Assembly: GCA_009829735.1 (NCBI GenBank) | Contig: CM020619.1 | Span: 19,287,816 to 19,351,815 of the forward strand | Reading direction: 5' to 3' | Length of the DNA: 64,000 nt | DNA from: Pyropia yezoensis | Lineage: Eukaryota; Rhodophyta; Bangiophyceae; Bangiales; Bangiaceae | In this document: positions 33,205 through 42,022 of the stretch, one piece after another | How the letters are laid out: the number at the start of each line of letters is the position of its first letter | Numbering within the stretch: position 1 is the first letter of the stretch | Notes under the pieces: model-generated | Told to the model about the DNA's origin: nothing | Database searches by the model: none | What the model saw: only the letters and a program-made list of their open reading frames with translations | Made by a program: the position numbers and the translations under genes

Positions 33205-36048
33205 CTACTCATTGCTCATCACAATCAGCTGGTCGCCAGGCCCCCACGCGCGCACAGTGTCGCGGTCAGCATCAGTTGGGTTGAGGACAGCCCCCGCCAT
33301 GCCGTCCGACCCTACCGGCACATAGCCGAGTACCACATCATCACGGGCAGCCGCGACAGACCTTGCCAGCTGTGCGAAGGAAGCCAACACGGGCTCCGGC
33401 GTGTCGGGCCCGGCATCCGCTGCCGCCTGGCCCGGGGCGCCAATGTACTCGGTCGCCGGCCTCACATAGACCTCTCGCCCCGTCTGGCTCAACAACTCCA
33501 TCCACAGACGGTACACGGACGAGTCGCGGACGGCCTGGGCGGCCAGCCGGGAGGCCAGCACCCGCGGCATGATGACGTTGCCCACCGCGTTTTCCGCTGC
33601 GGCAATTTCGCCGACGCGGGCACTCATGAACTCGGCAGCAACATGGACATTATCAGGGACGCCATCGCCGTCCGTGTCAAGCGCCGCAATGACGTAGGCC
33701 AGGCTGGCAAGCGACTTACTGTCCTCCTCCAGCGAGTCCGCCGACAGTTCAGACGCGCCGCCGTTGAGCGCCGAAGACAGCACCAGCACGTGGTCGTGGG
33801 CGGGGCGGCCACGGCCGCGACGGCGGCCATGAGCGCGGCGCGTCAGCGCCGCCCGCAGCGCATCGTACTGGCCTGGGTTGCCGCAGACGTGCTCGACTTT
33901 GGCGTTGCCAGCGGCCTTTGGCAGGTCCAGGTCGGCCTCGGGCGCGACAATGGTGACCGTCGAGCCACGCGGCACAGAGGCGCCGAGCTCTTCCAGAGTG
34001 GCAACCAGGTCGGGCCGCCATCCACAGATGAGAATCGACTCGGGGCCCTTGGGGGTTCCCACCGAAGAACGGATGGGCACGGTCAGTGGCTCGGCCAGTA
34101 GCGGGGCAGCGGCGGTCGAGGCGCCTGCTGGGACGGCAGAGGCCACCTTGGCAGCCGCCTTGCTCCCAGGGCGGTCGCCCAGCAGTACGAGGCGGGACTC
34201 TGGCCCGAGCGGCGCGTCGCCGACGTGGGTGGCGTTGCCCACACCCAAATGCATCGCGCCTGTCACAGCGTCCAGCGCGCCGCACAGGATGGAGCCCGGC
34301 ACGGCCGTTGGTGAGACTTCGGACAGACGCCGGCCAAGCAGGTGTGGGGCGGCCGTCTCCACGGGTACGACCCGAAACGACTCGGCAGGCGCATCCCCCA
34401 TCAAGCGCGCGATCACCTCGCACAGCCCCGGCTGGCGCGTGGCCTGTGCCAGAAACTTGTGGAGGGCCAGGTCCGTGTTGAGCGTGTGCACTCTGGCGCC
34501 CATTGATGCCAAAATCTTTTGGACAATGGCCTCGTCGCGTGATGAGGACAGCTCCGCCAGCACCCCGCCCTTGTAGTTGGGCAGCGCATCGCGCAGAGCA
34601 AGCGCCCGCGAAATGACGAGCCGGTTGGCCTCCTCCCGCGCGGCGGGCGACACAACCGCGTCGCCCCCAGCGGGGGAAGAGGCAACCAGCACGATGCGCG
34701 ACGCGCGGGCGGCGGCCACGCGGGCAAGGTCCTCCTTTAGGATGGGCACCCCCGGGCGGACCATCAATTTGATACGCCGCCGCTGCTCGGGTGTCAGCAC
34801 GTCGGACAACTCCGACACTAACTCGGAACGCTCGCGGGAGGTGGCCAGCACCACCACCCGTGTCGCGGGGTTGGTCTGGTAGATGGACGCGAGCATCCGC
34901 GGCACGTGCCCGTTCCACCCACACACCAGCACGTGGTTGCTGGCAACAACCGCAGAGGTACCAGAGTCGATGCGCTTGAGCGACGCCTCCACGCCTTCGG
35001 TGACCATTCCTACCAGTAGAGCGAAAAAGATCATCCCCGCCGCCGCATTGATGCACGACACCACACGCAAGACGTTGCTGTTCCAATCATCTTCCATCGG
35101 GTTGACATACGCACGCACCGCCGACCACACAGGGGAGGTCACCTCCTTGCGGCCTGGGTCAGCGCGGCGGAAGAGGACGGCGCCCGTGCCAATCAGCGCC
35201 ACGGAGAGGAGCGTCAGAGCCATCAGCCGGGCGGCGGGGTTCCACTGCACAAACTCGTCGACGGCAAAGATGATGCGGTCCGACAGGCCAAACGCCAAGG
35301 CCGGTGCCCCCGTGGCAGCGGCGGGCGTACCCACCGACGCCACAGGCGCCACGGGGGCGGCCCTTGCCCCAGGCGCAGCAGCGCCCGCCACAGCACCCTG
35401 CACGGTCACCACCTGGGCGGGCAACGCGGCGGCCACCGCCATCGGGCGGCGCCCCCACCGACGGGCAACGACGCCAGCGGCGGCACTGGGCGTCACGGCC
35501 CGCCCTCCCGCCCCGCCCGTCGTGGTCGTGGCGGCAACGCGCCCCGGCCCCCCCAGCAGCGCGCCCGCCGCCAACGCCGCTGCCGCTGCCATGGCCGCCA
35601 CCTTCCTCCCCGCCACCGACCGCTGCGGGTGCCCAAGGTCGTCGCCATCGGCATCATTCCGTCGGGTCGACGCGCGGGGGGCGCCCTCCGCAGACGCGAC
35701 AGAACCTGCCGCCGCCGGTGCAGGAGTGTGGCCGGTCGTCCCCCCATGGTGGCCAGCCAGCGCAGCGTGGCCGACCACACCGACGGCCCTCGCCAGGCGG
35801 CATCCCGGCCACACGCCGCCCACCGCCCGCGGTGAGGTGCCGCTGACGAGACGCCCCGCCGCCACGGGGACGGGGAGAAAGGCTGGGGACAGGGCCAGCC
35901 GCCGCGGGGAGCAACCGCCAGCGGCCATGACCGCAGGTGTGGGAACAGGCGGACCCGGCCGTCGCGCCAGAAGAGTGGCGGGTAAGACAGCGCCAGAGAG
36001 GGCGCGGCAGGGCGGCGGCAAGGAGCGACCCGGCGGCGGGGGCACCAA
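33205..36048 (-). CDS. CASTOR/POLLUX (DMI1)-like ion channel
   Basis: A single-exon frame of 947 residues. A second Met at residue 41 (35928) begins 'MAAGGCSPRRLALSPAFL', which looks like an organelle transit peptide and may be the true start. Residues 1-270 are low-complexity. Membrane helices lie at about 273-293 and 332-352, followed by 'SNHVLVCGWNGHVPRML' (near 370), the start of the first RCK-like nucleotide-binding domain. A second domain starts at 'ILICGWRPDL' (about 672). 'GGVLAELSSSRDE' and 'GARVHTLNTDLALHKFLAQ' match the conserved Castor/Pollux region. Family members are cation channels of the nuclear envelope or plastid. The pore segment that reads 'ADPGNHAD' in land plants reads 'VNPMEDDWNSN' here, so selectivity may differ. 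Plastid location is inference. Confidence 0.85.
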   Translation of the reverse strand: MVPPPPGRSLPPPCRALSGAVLPATLLARRPGPPVPTPAVMAAGGCSPRRLALSPAFLPVPVAAGRLVSGTSPRAVGGVWPGCRLARAVGVVGHAALAGHHGGTTGHTPAPAAAGSVASAEGAPRASTRRNDADGDDLGHPQRSVAGRKVAAMAAAAALAAGALLGGPGRVAATTTTGGAGGRAVTPSAAAGVVARRWGRRPMAVAAALPAQVVTVQGAVAGAAAPGARAAPVAPVASVGTPAAATGAPALAFGLSDRIIFAVDEFVQWNPAARLMALTLLSVALIGTGAVLFRRADPGRKEVTSPVWSAVRAYVNPMEDDWNSNVLRVVSCINAAAGMIFFALLVGMVTEGVEASLKRIDSGTSAVVASNHVLVCGWNGHVPRMLASIYQTNPATRVVVLATSRERSELVSELSDVLTPEQRRRIKLMVRPGVPILKEDLARVAAARASRIVLVASSPAGGDAVVSPAAREEANRLVISRALALRDALPNYKGGVLAELSSSRDEAIVQKILASMGARVHTLNTDLALHKFLAQATRQPGLCEVIARLMGDAPAESFRVVPVETAAPHLLGRRLSEVSPTAVPGSILCGALDAVTGAMHLGVGNATHVGDAPLGPESRLVLLGDRPGSKAAAKVASAVPAGASTAAAPLLAEPLTVPIRSSVGTPKGPESILICGWRPDLVATLEELGASVPRGSTVTIVAPEADLDLPKAAGNAKVEHVCGNPGQYDALRAALTRRAHGRRRGRGRPAHDHVLVLSSALNGGASELSADSLEEDSKSLASLAYVIAALDTDGDGVPDNVHVAAEFMSARVGEIAAAENAVGNVIMPRVLASRLAAQAVRDSSVYRLWMELLSQTGREVYVRPATEYIGAPGQAAADAGPDTPEPVLASFAQLARSVAAARDDVVLGYVPVGSDGMAGAVLNPTDADRDTVRAWGPGDQLIVMSNE

Positions 36049-36637
36049 GGAGCGCCAAAACCAGCGCGTCGCGTGATAGGAGTGACGCCGGGGATCGTCG
36101 ATCCCAGGATGAGTGAGCCCCAGGCGCAGCTGCTACGTACGTAGAGCACAATGCGGGGCGATGCTGCTGTACTGGGCTGTGAGCACGGCTTGAACGCCCC
36201 CGCCTAAGGATTGGGAGGGGAGGAATGGGAGGGATCGAAAGAGGCAGGCGGGCTCACTCGGTTGCTGACACAAGCCTGGGCAGGCCTTCCGGCACCAGAC
36301 TTCACTCCTCTCGAGGCAGCAGCTCGAGAGATTCTGTCAGGGAAGGACGATGCGCGTGCTGAGATCGCTGTGACGGACAGAAGGGCGTGGTATTTTAGCC
36401 GACCCTCAACACCGATATGAGCCACTTCTCATGCCTTTTCAGTACGAACATTCAGATTGCACGTATGCGTGCACTCTATCCGCTCGTCGCTCTCAGCATC
36501 CAGCTGGATCTTGGTGGTTCGTCTGAAGAGTGGAGGCCGTGTCGCGTCCCCGCGGCAAGTGATCGTAGCGTGACCCATGTGTATCCAATGAGCGCGCCGC
36601 TCTCCTCGGCGAAGGTGGGCGTCATAGCGCGACTCCG
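36049..36637. promoter_or_regulatory. Divergent promoter region with a perfect hairpin
   Basis: Separates the divergent channel (minus) and SMP-30-like (plus) genes. Near its centre, 36308-36330 is a perfect inverted repeat, CTCTCGAG and CTCGAGAG around a 7-base loop. A GTACGT lies on the minus strand at about 36138 ('ctctacgtacgtagc'), so an untranslated first exon of the channel gene is possible. Confidence 0.4.
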
Positions 36638-37768
36638 ATGTGCGGGAACTCCCCTCTGACGTGGTCGATGACGGGCTTCGTTTCTTCCGCCAGCGGGACG
36701 GGCGGTACTCTGCCGTCGTGGCCGGCTCGTTCCTGCCGTCGCCGCCCCGCCCGCCCGCCCACGACGATGCGCGCGACGCCGCAGCGTTCTGTACGGGCGC
36801 CCGCCCACGAGGGCCCCGTCTACATCCCCGACCAGGGGCGGCTCTACTTTGCGACAACCCCCGACGCGGACCCGCCCGCCCGGTCGCCCAACGTCTCCAT
36901 TTGTTTCTGGGAGCTGAACTCGGATGCGGTGCGGGTGTGGGTGGCCGACGCGCGGATGGCCAATGGCATGGCCCCGTCGGCCGACGGCAAGGCCCTGCTG
37001 GTGTGTGAGCAGGGCGACTGGGAGCGCCCGGCGGCCATTACTCGCTACGCCCTGGCGGGGGGGGACGACGACGGCTCGCCGCCCGAGGCATCGCGGGAAG
37101 TGCTGGTGGATGCGTACAAGGGTGCGCCGCTCAACTCACCCAATAAGGTTCTAGAGGTCCGCCCGGGCTGCATCGTCTTTACTGACCCAGACTATGGGCG
37201 GCGGCAGGGGTTCCGCCCCAACACCCTCCCCCCGTCGCGCATTCGCGACAGTGACGCCTTCCTGTCGCCCGACGAGTTTTCCGCCGACGGCCGGCCCGCG
37301 GGTACCCTCCCGCCGGCTGCGTATGTGCTCATTGGGGGCGTCGTGACGCGGCTCGACACGGGGCTGGCGCAGCCCCACGGCCTTGCCGCCTCCCCCGACG
37401 GCACGCGGCTGTACATTTCCGAGACGCCCGCCGACGATGGCGTCGGCGGCTTTGACGGCTCCCACTGCCAGTGCGTCCACGCGTACGACTTTGACCCGGT
37501 GGCGGGGACCGTGTCGGGGGGGGTCAAGATTGTGGACTTGCCGGAAGGCGTGCCCGACGGCATGGCCTGTGACGCGGCGGGGCGGCTGTACTGCGCAACG
37601 GGCGAGGGGCTTCGTGTCTTTTCGCCGCAGGGGGAGTCTCTCGTGGAGGCCACGGTGGAAAACGCAGTGAACCTGTGGTTGGACGAGGACCGTGGGCGCC
37701 TGTTTACCACCACGGACGAGGCGGTTGAGATGTACTCGCTGGACCAGCTCAGCAGCAAGGGGGCGTAG
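36638..37768 (+). CDS. SMP-30/gluconolactonase-like beta-propeller protein
   Basis: The six-bladed propeller repeats are clear from residue 55 on: 'HEGPVYIPDQGRLYFAT', 'NGMAPSADGKALLVCEQG', 'LNSPNKVLEVRPGCIVFTDP' (the family's 'NSPND...FTDP' metal-site block, with Lys where Asp is usual), 'PHGLAASPDGTRLYISET' and 'PDGMACDAAGRLYCATGEG'. Members hydrolyse sugar lactones or related esters using a divalent metal. The first 50 residues in this frame are unconvincing. The plus-one frame (36628-36800) reads 'DVVDDGLRFFRQRDGRYSA', which looks more like a real N-terminus, so a one-base shift near 36800 or an upstream exon spliced at the 'catag' at 36623-36627 is likely. The start is uncertain. Confidence 0.8.
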   Translation: MCGNSPLTWSMTGFVSSASGTGGTLPSWPARSCRRRPARPPTTMRATPQRSVRAPAHEGPVYIPDQGRLYFATTPDADPPARSPNVSICFWELNSDAVRVWVADARMANGMAPSADGKALLVCEQGDWERPAAITRYALAGGDDDGSPPEASREVLVDAYKGAPLNSPNKVLEVRPGCIVFTDPDYGRRQGFRPNTLPPSRIRDSDAFLSPDEFSADGRPAGTLPPAAYVLIGGVVTRLDTGLAQPHGLAASPDGTRLYISETPADDGVGGFDGSHCQCVHAYDFDPVAGTVSGGVKIVDLPEGVPDGMACDAAGRLYCATGEGLRVFSPQGESLVEATVENAVNLWLDEDRGRLFTTTDEAVEMYSLDQLSSKGA

Positions 37769-37904
37769 AGCTGAGGTGTGGGCTTGTGTGTGGCGTGTCT
37801 GGCATGGTATTCATGTGTGCGCTTTTGTGTAGAGAGAGCTTGGCGGACAAGGCGAGGCGTCCCTGCCTGCTTGTGCGTCGCGCCCCCTTCCGTAGTCGTC
37901 ATTG

Positions 37905-38470
37905 TTATTTATCTTTCCATCCCGTTGAGCTCATTTTCTTCTTGTCGAACCAGGTCCCCCATTCCGTGTACAGCGGAGCCGGCCAGTACGGCGGAGCTGA
38001 TGGCGTGCCAGCCGCGGCAGCCGTGACATAGACCGTGCCATTGGCATGTAAGGGGGAGTCCTCTGCAGAGGTGGGGCCCACGGCCGCCGACGGAAAGCGC
38101 CGCGCAGCGGCGGTCCCCGCCGAACGTCCTGTCCACGGCAACTTGGCCGCGGCTGGCCCCCTGGCGCTTTATCGACCACTCTGTCGGCTCCCGTTGCCGC
38201 CGACGCTCGCCCCCCCGCGGCATCTCATATTGCCGCCCGTCCACCCCCCCACGGGTTCCCCCCCGCACGTGCGCTAAAGAGACAGCGAGGAGATAACGGC
38301 TGGCAAACTGACAGCGCCAGCAAACATCGTACAGCGCCCACCTGCCAACGCGTGGTCGGGACGGCGAGCCGCAACGGTCGGCGGCGCCCGAGCACACCAT
38401 CCCCAAGAGAAAGGCCAGCCAGGACACCGCCGGCGCCCGCGCAGGGGACCACGCGAGGCCGCCATCCACC
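37905..38470 (-). CDS. Possible small gene, function unknown
   Basis: The minus-strand 3-prime part (about 38070-37905) reads as a natural-looking C-terminus with 'HANGTVYVTAAAAG', 'YWPAPLYTEWGTWFDKKK' and a stop at 37905. It is preceded by a possible acceptor 'ccacctctgcag'. An upstream minus-strand frame around 38470-38340 contains a hydrophobic stretch 'AVSWLAFLLGMVCSGAA' that could be a signal peptide, but I cannot connect the two with a GTACGT donor. It might equally be the 3-prime UTR of the neighbouring genes. No family recognised. Confidence 0.25.
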
Positions 38471-38667
38471 GCGAGCCAGTTAGAGAGTCCGACGCCGGGC
38501 GTCGTGGGGAAGACACAGGCTGCAACCTGAAACGGTCTGCGAGGGCGGCCACGTGCGTGAGCATCGTCGAAGGACGCTCCGGGAGCCCTGGTCGCCGGCC
38601 ACCGCTGGATACAGCATGGAGCGCCTTACGCCCGAGCGCGCCAGCAGGCGCAGGCGGGACCCAGCCG

Positions 38668-38812
38668 CACAGCCGACAGCTCGCCTCCCCTCCCCGCACA
38701 GCCGACAGCTCGCCTCCCCTCCCCGCACAGCCGACAGCTCGCCTCCCCTCCCCGCACAGCCGACAGCTCGCCTCCCCTCCCCGCACAGCCGACAGTTCGC
38801 TTCCCTTCCCCC
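38668..38812. repeat. 29-bp minisatellite, five copies
   Basis: Four identical or near-identical 29-bp units starting 'cacagccgacagctcgcc' are followed by a fifth with several changes. The array ends 10 bp from the stop codon of the minus-strand oxygenase gene, so it would lie in that gene's 3-prime untranslated region. Units are contiguous without spacers. Confidence 0.85.
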
Positions 38813-38821
38813 CCCAGCTTA

Positions 38822-40030
38822 TTACGAGGCAGCCAGATTGATCGCGCGCAGCTCCTCTGCCACCATGTCCCCAGCCCGCATCGGTGGGTACGCGGCCTCC
38901 CCTTCAACGACGTCCCCCAGCGGGGCCACCACGGCATCGCTGGCCACGTGCGCAAAGAGAGTGCTGCTGACCCGCCATACCGGCGGCGGCGACGCGCCTT
39001 GACCCTTACGGTCACCGTCTGCAGTTGCACCATCTGCCGCCGCCGCCGCCGCCGCCCTCTTGGCCCGCACCGCCGCCACCGTGGCGGGCGTCACGACCAC
39101 CTCGTGCATGCCGCGGCGCACGCGCCCGCCCGTCAAGTGCTCTACCTGCCGGCCCGCCTGCACAAGGAGGCACCCCGGTGGCACACGGACGGCGAGGCGG
39201 CGGCCGTCCCGGTCCCAAATGCGCAGGCCGGGCAGCCGGGCGCCGCCGTGAATGGTCAGCAGGTTGAGGTCATAGTGTGCGCCCGCAAGGACTCGCCCCA
39301 CCGCCTCGCCGTGGAGGTCCATGTCCGCGCCCGTCGGGCCCAGCAGGTGGGGCGCGTCAGCCATCAACACGGGAATGGCGTCGGCCGGCTGGCCAAGGCC
39401 GACCGACAGCATGGCCGCCACGGTGGTGACGGCCGCTAGCAGTTGGGTGCCCCACTGAGTCATGACCGCGTCCCAGCGATCGGCAAACGCTGCGGGCGTG
39501 ACGGGGGGGGCGTTGAGTTCGGGAAAGGCCGTGGCGCTCGCGGGCGGCCGCTCCCCGATGCGGAACAGGAAGCGCCACTTGGGGTCCGCCGCGGGCCGCG
39601 GCGGCTTCTCACAGCCCCCGCCCCCGCCCCCGTCCCCGTCCCCGTCGACCGCCGCCACGGCGGGGTGTTGGGACGCGTCGGCCAGAGAGGCGACAAACGG
39701 TGCCACGTCGCGGGGCACCTCAATGCCGTTGGGGGTGACGCCCACCTGGTAGGCCAGGTCAGGTCGGGCGTCGGCCATCTTGACCGCCCGGGGCTGTCCG
39801 AAATACGCCTCCATCATGTCGAGAAATGTGGCAGACGATGCGGGCGTTACGCGCGCGTCCCGGATGATGACCGCCGAGTAGCGGGCAAGCGCTGCAGCCA
39901 CAGCCGCGCACGCGGCTGCGTCGTCGCCGGTCGCCGCAAAGAGGCCAATGTCCACCAGCGGGAGCGCCTCGTCCGTGGAAGTGGGGACAGCGGCAGCCAT
40001 GGTGCCCAGCGTGTGGCTGTTGCAGAACAA
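38822..40030 (-). CDS. 2-oxoglutarate/Fe(II) dioxygenase, isopenicillin-N-synthase-like
   Basis: 402 residues; the Met at residue 11 (40000, 'MAAAVPTSTDEALPLVDIG') is a more usual start for the family. The N-terminal 'LPLVDIGLF' and 'YSAVIIRDARV' segments match the non-haem dioxygenase N-terminal domain. The double-stranded beta-helix carries the iron ligands His252-x-Asp254 ('AGAHYDLNLLT') and His298 ('QAGRQVEHLTGG'). The 2-oxoglutarate-binding Arg353-x-Ser355 ('WRVSSTLFAH') is also present. A Gly-rich insert lies at about 130-140. The family oxidises small molecules; no substrate can be told. No intron. It is convergent with the SMP-30-like gene across a minisatellite. Confidence 0.85.
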   Translation of the reverse strand: MFCNSHTLGTMAAAVPTSTDEALPLVDIGLFAATGDDAAACAAVAAALARYSAVIIRDARVTPASSATFLDMMEAYFGQPRAVKMADARPDLAYQVGVTPNGIEVPRDVAPFVASLADASQHPAVAAVDGDGDGGGGGGCEKPPRPAADPKWRFLFRIGERPPASATAFPELNAPPVTPAAFADRWDAVMTQWGTQLLAAVTTVAAMLSVGLGQPADAIPVLMADAPHLLGPTGADMDLHGEAVGRVLAGAHYDLNLLTIHGGARLPGLRIWDRDGRRLAVRVPPGCLLVQAGRQVEHLTGGRVRRGMHEVVVTPATVAAVRAKRAAAAAAADGATADGDRKGQGASPPPVWRVSSTLFAHVASDAVVAPLGDVVEGEAAYPPMRAGDMVAEELRAINLAAS

Positions 40031-40258
40031 AAGACGCTTCTTGGGTGGCGGGACAGGTGGTCACCACAGAGTGAGGGAACGCGGTGGTCGTCAACGAGGT
40101 GTGAAAGACGTGCTGGTGCCCACCTCGGCAGGAAGGACGCGCAGAAGATCACTTTTGCGAGCACTGCTTCGGGGCGGTCCGAGACACGATGTGGCATGTG
40201 GCGAAGCGATTGTGGCGTGATCTCATTGGCTATTCCGGAAGTGGGCCATCCCGGGATC

Positions 40259-40501
40259 TGCTTTGTTATTGCTTGCCTTTCTCCATTGTAACTTACCGAG
40301 CGATCGACTGGGTCGAGTGCGGCGGTGGGGGAGGTGCAATCGTATCTCCAGTGGGGAGCGCGACTGACTGGGACGGTCGACCTGACGGGGGACCGGGCCA
40401 GGCGGGCGGGCGTGGTCACGGCGCGGCGCCGTACTTCACGACCACCGCCTGCCTCCACGCTTGCCCCCCGCCGGGTCGGCACGTCCGTCGTCTTTCGCGC
40501 T
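40259..40501 (+). repeat. Split direct repeat A1 of the PAT-like element
   Basis: 243 bp, matched by 45194-45436 with about two differences. It starts 'tgctttgttattgcttgcc' and defines the left end of the element. Confidence 0.9.
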
Positions 40502-40579
40502 GTGGAGCTACCTCCTTGGCGCTCAGACGACGTCTGGGGCCTCGCGGCTCTGGGCTGACGGTACCTGGGTTGCGGCCCG

Positions 40580-41912
40580 ATGCTGGCGCTTGCGTCAACG
40601 CTGCCCCTCTCGGGGGGCCGTGGTACGGGGGTTGGCCCCGCCCCACGCCGGCCCCTTGTGGGTAACGGTGAACTTGGCCTCGTGGTGGAGCGCGTGTTTC
40701 GTGCTGTGGCGGTCCTCCCGTTCGCTTGGGCTCCGGTCAAGGAGCCGATCCAAGTCGCACCGGGGGCGCTGCCCAACGTTAGTAGCTGTGCCGGTGACGG
40801 GGACGAGATCGAGGAGGTGCGGCGTGATCAAGGTGACGGAGCTGGTGGTGGAGCCGCCAACAACCAAGGCCCTCCCCCTCCCGCCCCCCCCCCCCCCCCC
40901 CCTCCCCCCCCTCCCCTCCCCCCCGGCCCACCTAACGGCGGAGGCGGCGACGGCCGACCGCCCCGACGGAACCCGCCACGTGGCGACCGTCGCGCGGCCT
41001 TGGCAGTTGACGACGAGGAGGACGCGGAAGACGAGGACGACGACGACCTCACGTGGGACCCGCTGCTCGACAACGAGCCACCCCCGGACGACGTCTACGG
41101 CCGTCTCCCTTCCCGCGTGCAGGCTGCCCCGCCAGCCCACTTTACGCGCGCAGGGGAGCGTCGGGCCTTGGCACGCCGCATCCCCATCTGGGGCTTCCCT
41201 CTGCCCCCATCCCGCCCCGACGAGTTCGGCGACCGATTTCCCCGGCCGTTCCGGGTGCACAACGACAGCCGCTGGACCGAGGCGTTTGCGTCTGCCCCCG
41301 CCCCCGTCGTCGCAGACGCCCGCACCATCTACAACGTGTCAACCTGGGTGCAGCACCCCCACAACCGCCTGCTGGAGGCCGAGACGGACCGCCTCGCCGG
41401 CGAACTGACGGCGCGAGGCCTACTCCAAGAGGTGATCTACTCGCGCGCGGCGCTGCACCAGCTCTACCTCATCTTGGTCACCGGCTACACGGTGCTTCAG
41501 TCCCAAACGGACAACCCTACCTTGGCGGCCAACCTCCAAGACCTCCTCCTGGAGCCCGACGATCGCGACGCCATCTACCGCCCCACCACGGACTTCTTCG
41601 CGTCAACGGTCCTCGCCCACCGGGCCTTCTCCGTCTCGCGGGAGCAGGCAGAGCTCGTCCAGCGCCGCCTGCGCCCCCGGCGTCCCGCGCCGCCTCCAGG
41701 CCAGCCCAACCCCGACCAACCCACTGCCGCGGCCCGCCGCCGACAGGCGCGCCGCGATCAAGCCCTTGCGAACGCCCAACGTGCTGGTCAAGGTGGCGGA
41801 GGCGGCGGGCCAGGCGGCGGCTATGGCGCCGGCGGGGGCGGCAATGGCCAGCAACCCAACGGTGGCGGCAACCGCAACGCCGGCAACGGCGGCGGCGGCG
41901 GCGCGGCCCGAC

Positions 41913-41962
<50 letters not shown>

Positions 41963-42022
41963 CGTCGCCCGGCGGGCGGCGCTGGGCCCGGCGGCGCCGG
42001 GGAAGCGCCGGCGGCCGCCTGA
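40580..42022 (+). CDS. Gag-like ORF of the PAT-like element
   Basis: 480 residues. A proline-rich and acidic N-terminal part is followed by a helical central region ('RTIYNVSTWVQHPHNRLLEA', 'LHQLYLILVTGYTVLQSQ') and a Gly/Arg/Asn-rich tail that could bind nucleic acid. There is no zinc knuckle. The end overlaps the reverse-transcriptase ORF, usual for DIRS-order elements. Start Met uncertain. Confidence 0.65.

Noticed and set aside
38668-38812. CRISPR-like array of 29-bp repeats
   Set aside because: The units are contiguous with no spacers, and this is a eukaryotic genome. It is a minisatellite.
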